Source: Dipteris shenzhenensis (Eukaryota; Polypodiophyta; Polypodiopsida; Gleicheniales). Taken from it: a DNA stretch of 64,000 nucleotides. Position 1 is the stretch's first letter; every line of letters starts with the position of its first letter. The notes beneath the pieces are model-generated. The model did not search any database. It saw only the letters and a program-made list of their open reading frames with translations, and was not told the origin of the DNA. Where the stretch lies: the NCBI GenBank assembly GCA_047967505.1, contig CM106539.1; one strand, written 5' to 3'. Both the position numbers and the translations under genes were made by a program. This document shows, piece after piece, positions 47,191-61,330 of the stretch.

Positions 47191-48200
47191 TGTCTTTCAT
47201 TATTAGAGTAACAAATCATTAAAGCTTGTGAGTGTAATACATGCACAAATTATTGGATTATCTCTTATTAATTCTCTTATTTCAACGCTCATGTTTACTT
47301 GTATCATGTGACTTTTCTTTTTTCTTGAATATTTGGCGTGTAAACATTTTGTCAAACGTTCCCACAGTCTCTCCGTACATGATAATGCACAAACAATATT
47401 GGAGGCACTAATTGTCTCATCTTCATAAATGCATCTTTCTAGAGTTTCTCTTTGTGGTCTAGAGAAGTGTGTAGGCTCTCTTTGTGGTCTAAAGAAGTGT
47501 GTAGGTTCTCAAAGTCCTTATATCCAATTCTCAACTTTAAAATGTTTGAAATGTTGGTGTCATTTACAACTTCTTTTGCATATATTGTTTTATTTTGGAG
47601 TGCTCCTTTGCGTAAGTGCACCCAATGGATTGCATTACTTGATTAATTAGAATCTTAATTGATTTAAAGAAAAGGTTGGGTATATTCTATGAGAACTTGA
47701 GGGATGTGTGTGTTAACTCCCACTTTGCGATGTCTTGATATGTTGGTTTAGGATTTCTAGTTTTCCTTTCCAAGCCAAAGAAAGTGTTAACATAAGAGTG
47801 CACCTTTTAAGAAGGAGTTAAGAGATATGAAGAATACTTTTCTAGAAGAGAAGTATGTGAAGGAGAAGGTGATGTCCATCTTATCTATTTCACTAATGAA
47901 TGCGACTTCAAAGGATGTGAGTGAAGAAATCAAAGTAGAATGGGGCTTGATTTTGATTTCAAAAAATGATGACTTTAAAAGAGTTTTTACATCAAGTCCA
48001 GAGTACAAGGACTAGTAGGAAAAATCTTAATGTGTGGGAGGGGAATCATAGAACCAAGGCATTACTTGAGATAATAGAAGAGGAATACAAGTAGGATAAC
48101 TCAAGATATCTATATGCATTGGATACATACATTTGCCCCACTATAGTCACAAAGATGTCACTAGTGTGGCAGCATTATCTGAGTGTAGGTCCAAATATGG
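47191..48200. other. Unassigned; short 30-bp tandem
   Basis: A unit containing ctctttgtggtctagagaag occurs twice at about 47447-47507. No gene recognised. Confidence 0.45.
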
Positions 48201-48440
48201 AGGATCCAAGAGCGAGCTCTAGATTTGGAGGATTAGAAGCCAATCAGTAGTAGTTCCAGGCCCAAGGGATCCAAACCTAGGGGAAGCAAGAACCAAATCT
48301 ATATTCAAGGGATTAAGGAGCAAGCTCCAGACATGTCCAAAAATCTAGGAGCCATTTGGAACCAGTTCCAGATTTGAGGGATCTAGGAGCTACCTCTAGA
48401 TCCAATTATCTAAGAGCCAACTCTAAATCTGAGGAATAGT
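48195..48440. repeat. Degenerate minisatellite
   Basis: Imperfect repeats of a unit of roughly 45-55 bp built on ggatctaggagccagctccagatttgag variants, about five copies. No coding signal. Confidence 0.65.
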
Positions 48441-51400
48441 TGGAGGGATTCCCACATTGCTTCTAGTGCTGCTTGGGAGTCAACCAACTAGCAAAGGGAG
48501 CATGGGGGAAGCTTTCCTCCCACATTTCTTGCATAGCCACCACCCATTCTCGGCTGCACAGAATGCTACCACCATTCCTAAGATAGACACTCCAATGTCT
48601 CTGATAAGGCCAACTACTAGGTATCCCAATTCAGCAGAGGAATGCTAGGCTAGAATCGCTAAAAATCATCAAGCTGGGTTGGCATTGGATTTTCAAAGGT
48701 TTTTTCTTATCCAACCTTGGGCAACCGGATCTTTTCCTATGAGCACTCCTCACGAATCCGAAGGTATAGATCCAAATTTGGATAAGAAACATGTTGACTT
48801 GCAAGTCAACTTAGAAAGACAACCATGCTAGCAACAACGTCTTGATTAGTCTCTTTGAACAATCTTTTGCTATTACAATCTTTTATAGCTTCAAGATGGT
48901 TCCATTGATGATGTAACTATCATGAGATCTATAGCAACTAAAAGGTCTAGGTATAAATTAGAGTCTAAGAGCCTTTGAAAAAAAAAAGTATTGCAAATAC
49001 TATGAGTATTGTATGACTAAAATTTGTGCTACTTTAATTACTTCTTGGCTTGTGCTCTAGGCTGGATTGATGGATGCATCATAAGTGTGCATCAAAATGC
49101 TTGGCATATGATGATATCTCTAATATTCTAGACTTAAGGAGGTGCTCCACATGTGAATGAATACATAGCATATTGTCTCTTGGGTAGTTGGCAACAATGC
49201 AAGGTGTGATGTCTTCAAAATGTTAACAATGGGTCTCGCCTCTAGGGTTGATCTTGTGAATAAAATGCAAAAAGTTGGTATTTGGATAAATTTTGTGCCT
49301 TTATGGATCGTTCTTGTAGATGGAAAAGAAAGGTTTTGGAGTCCAACCTTTTGAGGGGAAGGCAATTCAAACTATCTACAATGGTGATTCGGATATTGTA
49401 AATCCAGACATATAAAGTTCTTGCATATCACACTAGGAGCAAAAAATAAGTCATCACACATGTATTTGCATCAAGCTGAAATTTCAAGAGGATCATAAGA
49501 CTATGTAGGTTGTGGAAAAATGCACCATCAAGAGAAGCTACCAAGAAAGAATCGAAAGCTGATGCGAGAATGAACATGTTATAAAGAATGAGATTCTAGA
49601 TTCTTTGTTTGCAAACTCAGATTCATTGGTGACACATGCACATATCCATTAGGGTACAAATCTCTGTATAGATTGAAATTTAATGTAATGAAATTGCTTG
49701 CATAAATTTTTGATGGAGTCATTAGGAATCATGATCTATTTTTTCTTTCAAGAAGTAGGGGACCAATATGCAATACCTAAGACAAACCTTGTAGAAAATG
49801 TCCATGAAATTTCGAAATATTATATTGGTAGTAGAGAATCAAAAGAAAAATATTCGACTGCATGAAACTTGAATTATTGACATGATGACATTCGTCTTGC
49901 AATCATTGCACTATAATGGATTCTTGAAAGGAGGACAAGTGTTGTGTGGTCCATGACTAGATGAGATTCAAAGAGAGTGCTTCAAGGAGAAAAACCTCAT
50001 GCATTGCCTAGGAATTTGTAGGGGAAAGAGTAGGGGGAGAACAATCTGGGGAGAAAAGTCCTCAAAGTATGGTGTGAGTAGCCAAAGGGTGCGAGCCGGG
50101 TGGGGTTTCGAGGACTTTCAGATCGAAAAGTCTAACTTAGGGCCTTTTCCCATGTGGAGGGCTAGAGGGAGAGTTAAATAATTAACCCTTGATCAAAACA
50201 TTGATTGTGAGCAATATGATTTAAGGGATTCATGTGGGTGAGCACGTGCTAAACGAATTGTGGGCAAATTTGGAAATCAAGAGGTCATATTCCTTCTATG
50301 AAAGTGCCATCATCAGATGGTTGTGATTAAATGTCAATTGACCCCAGCACTTTATGTAGCAAGTTAAGTAACCACCAGTGCTATCCAGTTTGGAAGAGGG
50401 GGGGGGGGGGGGGGGGGGAAGATGCCTTCATGGGACACTAAGAACAATGAGATGAGAAGCATGGGGCTTCTAACTCTGTATTGGTTAGGGAATGTAATAC
50501 CCATCACCTTGAGTATATGTCCATGATTAGTCAAGTAGCTAGACAATAGTCACAAGCTAGGAGCTCTCAAGAAGTTAAGTAATAGAGACACATGTAAACG
50601 AGGCCCTGTGCACTATAAGTAAAACAAAGCCTCACATTAACGTCCCCATGCTGGGGTATAGGCTGCTTGTCTTTGTCTAATAATGCATGTGTGACAACTT
50701 GGCCAATCTGTTGAGAGATCTGCTGACCAATCTATTGTCCCAACTATAGAAATGTACCCTGGAGCATGGAGGAGAATGCCTCAAGGAATTGAGCATGCAC
50801 AGCTTGAGATGTAGGAGAGAGAGGCTGAATGGTAGGAACATCTGTACCAACAGTGGATGCATCCACTATGGAAGGCATATGCTCATGCTCGCCGAGCAGC
50901 CTTATCACTATCATGTCGTGACCCTTCAACATGAGTGACATTCTTGGGTGCCATGGTGAATTGTCATGGGAGAGTGGAAGCCCAAATGTAGCTAGCTTTC
51001 TACAAGAAAATCCCAAGCGGGCAGATACGGTTGCCCCCACAAGCCAGTACGATGCAAGCAAAGAAAGAAGCTGACTCAAAGAAATAGGTTGCAGAAACTT
51101 ACTGCAATGAGCACTTGATACAGTGTATAGAACCACAAAAGTTCCGATGGAGAAGCTCGAAGGAATGTCGACAAAGCAGCTTCAAAATGACTCCAAACGG
51201 GCTGTGCAAGGCCGTAAAAAGAGGCTAGCAAAACCCAATCTTTGTCACCTATTTTTTGGGGGGGGGGGCGAAGATCCTGGGTCACGTAGGACAGTTAGGA
51301 TTCTGACCTAAAGACCTCTAGGACAATTAAGCATTAGTTAGTCCAACCTAACCTTGCCATGACTTAACCTAACCTTGGTTAGATTGAACTACCCCTACCT

Positions 51401-52140
51401 AATCTAACGTAACCCCGACAGACTAACCTAATAAGGAATAACCTATGCTAAGGTTGCATTGGTTGTGGCTTGGTCCTCGATTGGGTGCTCTTGGTCTGCA
51501 ATTCAAAGGGGTGCAATCTCTCAGCTTCTATCATTTCGATGTAATTGGTCATGCAAGGGGAGCTTCCCGAAGTACTCTTTCTGGGCAAACAATTGAGCCA
51601 ATAGCTATCTCTGCAACAGTTGTAGTGGCATGGGCTACCGTAGGTGCAATCCACTCCTTGGCCACTCCAACGTCAATGAGTCGTAAGCTTTTGGCGTGGC
51701 GTCTATAGTATCTATTGCTCCTGTGTTTCCTTGTACGTACAGGTCACTAGGTTGTCTTGCAATTAGATATTGTCTATGCGTCAAGCTCTTAGTCTACCGT
51801 CGGGCTTGTGCTATCTCTAGGCTTGCATGGTCCTTGCGTTATGGAAGGCCTAGGATGAAGGTGAGAAGGGGAAAGCAATGGTGTGCCAGAGTCGGTGGTA
51901 GGGGGACAGATTAGAGAAAGGGGGAGTGAGGAAAGGAATGGAGAGAGATGAAGGGAGAGAAGGAAGAAGGGATAGGAGAGAGAGGAAAAGGTGGGAAGGG
52001 GGGGGAGAGAGAGAGAGAGAGAGAAGGGGGGGGGGGGATTGACGGTGAGAGAGTAAGTAGGAGAGTAGATAGATTAGATGTCACATCAAAGTGCTACAAG
52101 AGTGGAGGTCTTGGAGTTATATAGTCCCCTCACTAAAGCA
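48441..52140. other. Unassigned, with homopolymer G runs; possible retroelement debris
   Basis: Contains G runs at about 50399-50418 and 51260-51268 and a G/GA-rich tract at 51990-52040. On the minus strand at 50700-50975 a readable stretch begins MAPKNVTHVEGSRHDSDKAA and later SPTSQAVHAQFLEAF in another frame, with the look of a degraded gag-like protein, but no diagnostic motif. At 51330-51450 there are degenerate aacctaaccttggtta repeats. Confidence 0.35.
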
Positions 52141-53065
52141 TCCCTAAATTAAACCCCTTTTCCCCTTCATTACAAAATGAGAATGATTAGAGGATGATTA
52201 TTAGATAATTACTAGTAAAGGTGAGATACCCAAAAAATATCGTTTTGTGAAAATTAAGATGCTAGCTTGTGGCATGGGTTCAATGACATCAACAGGACCC
52301 CTTGACATCAAGAGCTCGGAAGCTTGAAGCTCATTGCAAACAACCTCATTTCCCACTATGGCATGATTTGAGGCCATTGAGGGGTGCCGACATGCCTCAT
52401 ATCATGCCGTAGTGCAAACCAACCTTGAATTTTTAGTTGTAAACCATGAACTTAGGCTGCTATGCATAAGGTCTAGATTGTATAACCATGGAAATGTTTT
52501 TTCATTTGTTTAACTTTTCACTTGATAAAGAATGGTTCTTCCCTCATCCCGATGGCAATGCACAAGGGCATGTGCGTGCGTCCACCCACACACCTGTATG
52601 TATGTCCACACATGTACATATATATGCATAGATAGGAGCATGTTGTAAGGCCAAAAGGCCCTGATTAAACTCCAAACTGTCCATGCCTAGTCTTGGACAG
52701 CCCCCACTCAGAGCTTCATGCATAGCCAAGACCACTCGCTGTGATATCACTGCAGTCTGCGCATCATCAAAACTTGATGCAGACCACATGAACCAGATAT
52801 GCCCACTTTACATTCATAAAATGATGTCCAGAATGCTGGGTTTCTGTCTCTCTAGCTAAACGACAGACAGCCATGAGAGGCTAGTAGTAAAGCAGAGATA
52901 TCAACAGAAGAACTGAATTAGGTCCTCAAAGTTCAGAACAGATTTGACACTGAAAGACTGTTGACTTCATGCTATGCTACCGACCAAGATGACCTTTCAT
53001 TAACGAATAAGCTTGAAATTCATTTCCAGAATCCTGTCTCATGTCAAACTGGGCTGAGATTACTC

Positions 53066-53106
<41 letters not shown>

Positions 53107-54181
53107 ATCTCTGCTAACAAGGAGGGATTCAAAATGACTGCCCAATTTGGAGCCTGCTCTATTGCCAAAAAATGAACTGAAATGGGTACAAAAAGAGAGG
53201 AAGCCAGCTCTTTCCTTGTGCTTTGCTCTACTATCAGTCATTTATTCATCAGATTTTAACAGCAGCACTCGTCTGCTATGTTCTCCATTCATGACTGTCA
53301 AAGAGGAACCTCAAAACAACGGCCCTTCTTCGCAGAGTAACTGACAGCATGCGCAATTTCTGACAGCACTGAGCAATATGTATTTCATCAAAACTCCACC
53401 TTGACAACTGCCACTGCAATTTTGAAAGCTTAAACAATTTGTGATTGACTTTGAATGGAAACAGCTCATGGCCGTTCTGTGACTTCTGAAGCTTCCTTCC
53501 AAGTGAGCATCTGAGTTGCTTGATAACTTTTTCTTGCAAAGACTCCATTCTCCATTAAAATTGTCTTACCAGACTTGCCAATTTCACCCTTCAATGAAAT
53601 GCACCCAAAACTTGTACCCATTTATATCGTCCCGTTAAAATCAAAGAAAAGCCACATTCCTTTCTGGGAAAATTGGCTGATTTGTATAGCTATAATTTTC
53701 TCCGATGCTCTTAAGGGCATGTCAAAATCCTCCATGCCATATGCGTGATTTTGTATTCCCTTATCACTAAAATGATGCTAGGACTCTTCATTTACTGTAC
53801 AGAGAATACAGGTTGCATGACACCATTTGACGTTTCCCACTTTGAATCCAGAGCAAAACATTTCAATCCGGTGCTCCTGCCCGGAGCCCCACCAGTAAGA
53901 TTTGAGACATCAAGCTCAATTCTGCACATAGCAGACAAGGGGCGTCATTTGGTTGAAATACCAAAGAAGACCAATATCTTCATTTCAATCAACCTACCTT
54001 ACTATACAGGGAAGTACAAAGCAAGGTCTTACAAATTCCTAGATGGACTCCCATTAGCTGTTCCACCATATATGTAAACACGCTGGCCGGTGAGTGTTGC
54101 AGAATGTCCACACCTGGGCTGCAATTCTACTACACCTTTGCAAAGTCATGCAGATATTTCAATTCAACTTCAATCATAACT
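52141..54181. other. Intergenic 3' of guanylate kinase; (GA)n run
   Basis: A (GA)n microsatellite lies at about 53073-53102. No gene recognised. The longest plus-strand ORF (53745-54077) runs antisense to the guanylate kinase gene's downstream flank and shows no family features. Confidence 0.45.
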
Positions 54182-56783
<2,602 letters not shown>

Positions 56784-57826
56784 CTGAACCACAGAAAAAT
56801 CTGCACTTAGTTTTTCAAACAATGCTGCAAAAGAAAGTGCTCTAGTTGAAATTTATTTTGAAAGTTTGCAAGCACACAGAAAGGCAAATTGCACGCTCAG
56901 CCATCAGGCATCTCTGCTGGTACAGCATCTATGAAGCAGGTTTGAGACTTTGTGAACATGCTTTCCAGGAAGTTTTACATATTGAGCTCTTAGGCACAGT
57001 CACACTCTCGGCACCTGTCACTGGACAAGCACCTTGAACATAAGGGCAAGCGGGTCAGGGGGGACAAAATTTTAGAAGGCCTTCTTAATTAAGCCAACCT
57101 ATAGCTATAGGGCAAGATTACTTTTTCACCCAAGTATCCCTAATTAAAATATTTGCTTTACAGCTAACCTTGCACTCTTTCTTGAAGTTCTGCACTTTGG
57201 CCATCTAGCCTTCCTCGAATTGTTTCTTTTCAGTCGCCCTACACCTCTCCTGAAGGCAACCATAGAATATCCCAACCCTGTGAAATTTCCAAACTCTGAT
57301 TGCAACAAGTGATTGGAGGCTGATTTCTTGTGCCAATTGTGCAAAAAAAGCACAATGTTGACGTGATTGTGTAGGCTGAGGTCCCATCATTGATTCCTAC
57401 CAAACAGATCAAGTTTGGAGCACAACTTGTATGCTATGTGTTTCGTTGCTTTGAGTTATTTACTTTTCATTTTATGTTGAAAGGATTGCCAGCTTGTTTC
57501 TAAAATTCAAATTGATTGTTGTGATAACAGTGGACCTTCACTGTTCATCTCTGGCACTGCCACGCAAGCAACCAATTGCTGGCCTCAATTACTCGTACAC
57601 AAAGGCAAGATAGGAAATTCTCTTGCTATCCCTTTCACATCAACAAACTGGGCACACAAAAAAAGAGCGCACGCAGTGAGCTCGAACAATTGATAGGGTA
57701 CCAGAGATGACCTTTAATTGGTTATTGTACATTGTGTTCAGTAATCACCTTTCACACTTCTTACAGCAGGTTTGACGTCTTCTTGTGCTCTCCCAAATCT
57801 GCATTTTCTTGCATTTCACCCTTGGA

Positions 57827-58056
57827 ATAGCTCCATTACTTATGAAAAGTGTCTGTCAGAAAATAAGGATCAACTCCTCCCCATATAATGACAGGGAAGA
57901 GTGATACTTCACTCAGTTATGGTTTGGGTTGCCACACCTCAATAGCTCTATTACTTATGAAAAGTGTCTGTCAGAAAATAAGGATCAACTCCTCCCCATA
58001 TAACAAGAGGGAAGAGTGATACTTCACTCAGTTACGGTTTGGGTTGCCACACCTCA
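57827..58056. repeat. 115-bp tandem duplication
   Basis: Two units starting atagctc(c/t)attacttatg differ at only a few positions, including atgacagg versus acaagagg. It is recent and probably noncoding. Confidence 0.92.
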
Positions 58057-59100
58057 CCCACCATGGGGCATGCATGTGAGGTCACATGGGCAGTTGTAGA
58101 GGCTGCCACATGGTCAGATTTAAGCCTGCATGGGCGGCTTCAAGGCATTACTATGGCTGCCATGTAGGCAGTAAGTCGGGCTGCAAGGGGGCAGCAGATC
58201 CACATTGGGTCTGGCTGCAATATGGGCAGCCAGGCATGAGGGCTGGGTGGCCCAGCATTGGGGCTGGAAAGGCAGGCTGAAAAGGGGTTTCTGTAGCCCT
58301 GGAGGGGCCTGTTTTAGAAGGCCAACCCTTCATGGGCCACCAGACACAACCATGTGGAAGCCTGCTGGCTGTTCATGTGGCTGTCCATATAGTCATTAGA
58401 ACTTCCCACTCTCCTCTCAGATATTTCGCCCACATGGCGGCCCTCTCAAGCCCACATCTGTTGCAGGTGTCAAGCCCCCATGCCTCATTTGAGGGCTCAC
58501 AAGTCGAGCAGTGACTCTTCTAACCCCAACATTCTTTTCAAGTTGGTTGAGACTTACCTTCTTTTCTCTTTCGATTTATTTTCTCTTTCAATAATTTGGT
58601 TCTCTCCATTGCCACATTCAGATGATCCCTGGCTTCCCTCTCAGGCTATGGGGACAGAGGGCAGAGACAAAGAGGTTTTAAGGTTCATCTACTACTTTGG
58701 CAGAGTAAGCCTCTCCCAAATTTCTTTCTAATTTTGCAGCTAGAGGTTGTGTTAAAGGTTCAAGACTGAAAAAGTAATACGACTACCTTTTCTCTTTCTT
58801 TCTTTCTTTCTTTCTTTCTTCTTTCCAGGGAGACCATTAACGTACTTATAATGTTGGTTGAGTAATGAATGGAGGACAATTCACGACCATGACTCTGCAC
58901 CATGTCCACATGTTGGAAAACTACATTTTTGACAATCAGGGCTTCCTTGTACTGCGCCAGTCTCATTTTTCCATACCTCTTTTATTGGTAATGTCGGCAG
59001 ATAGCATTTGTACATCTCTTAATGGGAAGAAGCTTAGATGCTTTGGGTTCAATTTTCAATTCACTTGTGTTTATGTGCTTGATCTCCTTGTGCACCTACA

Positions 59101-59222
59101 TATGAAGTTCTAAACAAGATAATTGTTCCTCGAAAGCAGATCAGAGAAGAAGATCTTACGAAGACGACCTTCATAACTGACCACGGCCACTTCAAAGTAT
59201 TTCATGAGATAAGCAAGTACTG
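59101..59222 (+). pseudogene. Short Ty3/gypsy-type reverse transcriptase fragment
   Basis: The plus frame encodes QIREEDLTKTTFITDHGHFK before ending in HEISKY and a stop. This matches the conserved block after the first catalytic-region motif of Ty3/gypsy reverse transcriptases (YHQIR-x-x-E-D-I-x-KTAF-x-T-x-x-GHFE). Only about 40 residues remain and flanking polymerase motifs are missing, so it is a small relic. Confidence 0.65.
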
Positions 59223-59972
59223 ACCAAGCTTAAGCAAGATTCGAGAATAAAGTCGTAAAAGTTGGATATAATTATTCATTCGGGTAAATGGAATGGAACA
59301 AAGCATGGAAGGATTGGAATTAGTTCAGAGCGTAAATCGAAGTCCTGGTGTGCCAATTTGCTAGTTGGTGAAAAGTTAGTGAATGCTCGACGGTGTCAAG
59401 AATAATGCCAAAATTTCCCAAATAACAAATGCAAAAGCTTATGATGCAGCTTCTTCCATGCGCCTGGGCTTTCATGGCTTTCATTACCTTGAAGATAGAA
59501 TTTTGAGCAAACAATTGTTGAAATAACACATACTAAAAACAGGGGAATCCGAAGGTGGGTGGACTGCATTGTACAAGGTGAGGCCATCTAAGTCTCAAAG
59601 ATGACACCAATCATTGAAACATATAGGGCCCTGATGCTCAAAACATTTGATTACACTACTGAAAATCGAGACTAAAGGTATACAGGGCCTCATAGTGACC
59701 GTTTCTTCTTAGATTACGTGGTTCAATTTATGTTTCAAGACATGATGCTTTACTTGGAACTGCTGTTTCCCTTTCTAACGTTTCCCGAAAGCTCAAATGC
59801 CAAAATGGACCCAGCCCATTGCATGTCGTGAAGTCAGACCGGTATTGGCAATGCATAGAATAAACCAGGAAAGGCATCATATTGGTGACACATTACGGGC
59901 CAGATCGAATACGACTCACAATGAAAGGCCCCGTTAAAATAAAGCTGAAGACGAAGCACAGAAATGGCGCAC

Positions 59973-60531
59973 CTCTTCTTCAAAAGAAACCAAGCGAGGC
60001 CGAATCTGCGCCAAGGCATATTGAGCGATATCTTTGTAATCATCCGGTTCCATTTTGGCAAGATCTTGGGCAAATTCCTGGAGCAACTGACGGAAAGCGT
60101 TCAAGGAGACCTCATCCGAAACCACTGCAATAGCGCGAACATCACCAGAAAACTACCATCAAAGATACAAAGAGATCGCGCAAGTTAATTGCCATCTCTA
60201 TCAGATTCAAGAGATAGTGAATAGGCGCAATTAACAGAGAGCCAGAGCATGATAAAATGCGCAATGCAAGCTGACGCAGCAGGAAGGGCAGAGTGAGGTG
60301 ACGTCGAAATGAGCAAGGGAGCTAGGCGATAGGAGATCGCGGATAGGAAGGAGAAATTGAGGCGAATGAGGGAGGGGGAGGAAGCTTACGGTGGTCAATG
60401 AAGGCCTTAGCGTGGGCGACATTATTGGTGGACATGATGGAAGAGAGGAGAAGCTGATATTGTTCGATTTTTTGGCGGTGATCGGGGATGGAAGAAGCGG
60501 AGAGGAGGGATCTATGGAAGTCAGAAGCCAT
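59973..60531 (-). CDS. CSN4: COP9 signalosome subunit 4, exons 1-2 (5' part only)
   Basis: CSN4 is a PCI-domain subunit of the nuclear COP9 signalosome, which removes NEDD8 from cullins. Exon 1 (60531-60390) encodes MASDFHRSLLSASSIPDHRQ ... KIEQYQLLLSSIMS ... AKAFIDH. Exon 2 (60124-59973) encodes SLNAFRQLLQEFAQDLAKME, then DIAQYALAQIRPRLVSFEEE. The intron is GT-AG (gtaagc ... ttgcag) and phase 1, and exon 2 ends in phase 0 before a donor-like gtgcgc. The residues match the family N-terminus closely (the family is about 400 residues; 98 are visible). ATG 60531 is chosen over an in-frame ATG 36 nt upstream because homology begins there. Exons encoding the PCI domain were not found down to 56.8 kb, where guanylate kinase begins. 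The gene is therefore truncated, or has a very long intron enclosing its neighbour, or later exons escaped me. Confidence 0.85.
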
Positions 60532-60599
60532 GGAGAAGAAGAAGAAGAATTTGCAAGCTGATTGCAACTGTGAGATTGGCTATGGCGATGAGTAGCACA

Positions 60600-61330
60600 C
60601 CCCCCCTGAAGAAGAAGATGATGATGAAGAAGACGAAGAATACAACACAGTTTGCAGGCTTTTTATCGTTAACCTCTTCATTAGCCTTTAATCTTTTTTC
60701 TTTATTAGCTTAACCTCTTTTTTTAATTACCCTTCCCTTTTGCCATTCGCTTAGCTTACCCTTTTTGGGATTTTACCCTTCTCATCATTAGTTTAAACCT
60801 TTGCCTCTTGCCTTTAGCTTTCCCTTCTTATGTTGCTTTATTATACCCGATGCCTTTTCATTAGATATTGCCTATGCCGATGACATGCACACACAACCCC
60901 GTGATGAAGAAGAAGATGGAGATGAGCTGCGAGGGGAAGCCAATACAGTTTGCAAGCTTTTTATGCTTAATCTCTTGATTAGCTTAATCTCTCGAGTAGC
61001 TTAACCTTAACTTCTTCCGATAGCTTAATCTTTTTTATTAATCTTTTGCTTACATTGTGTCATTAGCTTAATCTTTTTAACTGATCTTTTCGATTAACCT
61101 TAAATTGCGCCATTAGCTTAACCTTTTTGGAATTAACCTTTTGATTAGCTTACCCTTAACCTATGACATTAGCTTAACCTCGATATGTTACTACATTATC
61201 CCGTGCCTTTTCATTACATACTATCCTTTGCCATTACCTTAACCTTGATATCATCATGTGCCTTTTCATGAGATATTATCCTTTGCCATTGCCTTAACCT
61301 CGATATTACCTTGCGCCTTTTCATTAGGGT
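60600..61330. repeat. Degenerate repeats upstream of CSN4
   Basis: A segment at about 60625-60700 (gaagaa-rich, then acagtttgcaggctttttat) recurs at about 60905-60990. From 60660 to 61330 the words attagcttaacct and tgccttttcattag recur irregularly, with a unit of roughly 80 bp near 61150-61330. This lies in the presumed promoter side of CSN4. No TATA box could be assigned with confidence. Confidence 0.6.

Larger units (their letters stand above)
56784..59972. other. Upstream of guanylate kinase: tandem duplication and GC-rich patch, no exon resolved
   Basis: A 115-bp tandem duplication lies at 57827-57941 and 57942-58056. A GC-rich patch with recurrent gctgc/ggcagc words lies at about 58090-58330. 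A (TTTC)n run lies at about 58795-58821. I looked here for the first guanylate kinase exon(s) and for CSN4 exon 3 and recognised neither. Confidence 0.5.

Noticed and set aside
50744-51136. 130-aa minus-strand ORF as a retroelement Gag
   Set aside because: No zinc knuckle, protease or LTR context. Neighbouring frames are equally open only in short pieces, so a Gag assignment would be guesswork.
53745-54077. 110-aa plus-strand ORF near guanylate kinase
   Set aside because: Lies just 3' of the minus-strand kinase gene, with no recognisable domain or splice context; probably fortuitous.
60660-61200. Interstitial telomere-like repeats (cttaacc words)
   Set aside because: The words are irregular and never form a run of the plant telomere heptamer; better described as degenerate minisatellite.
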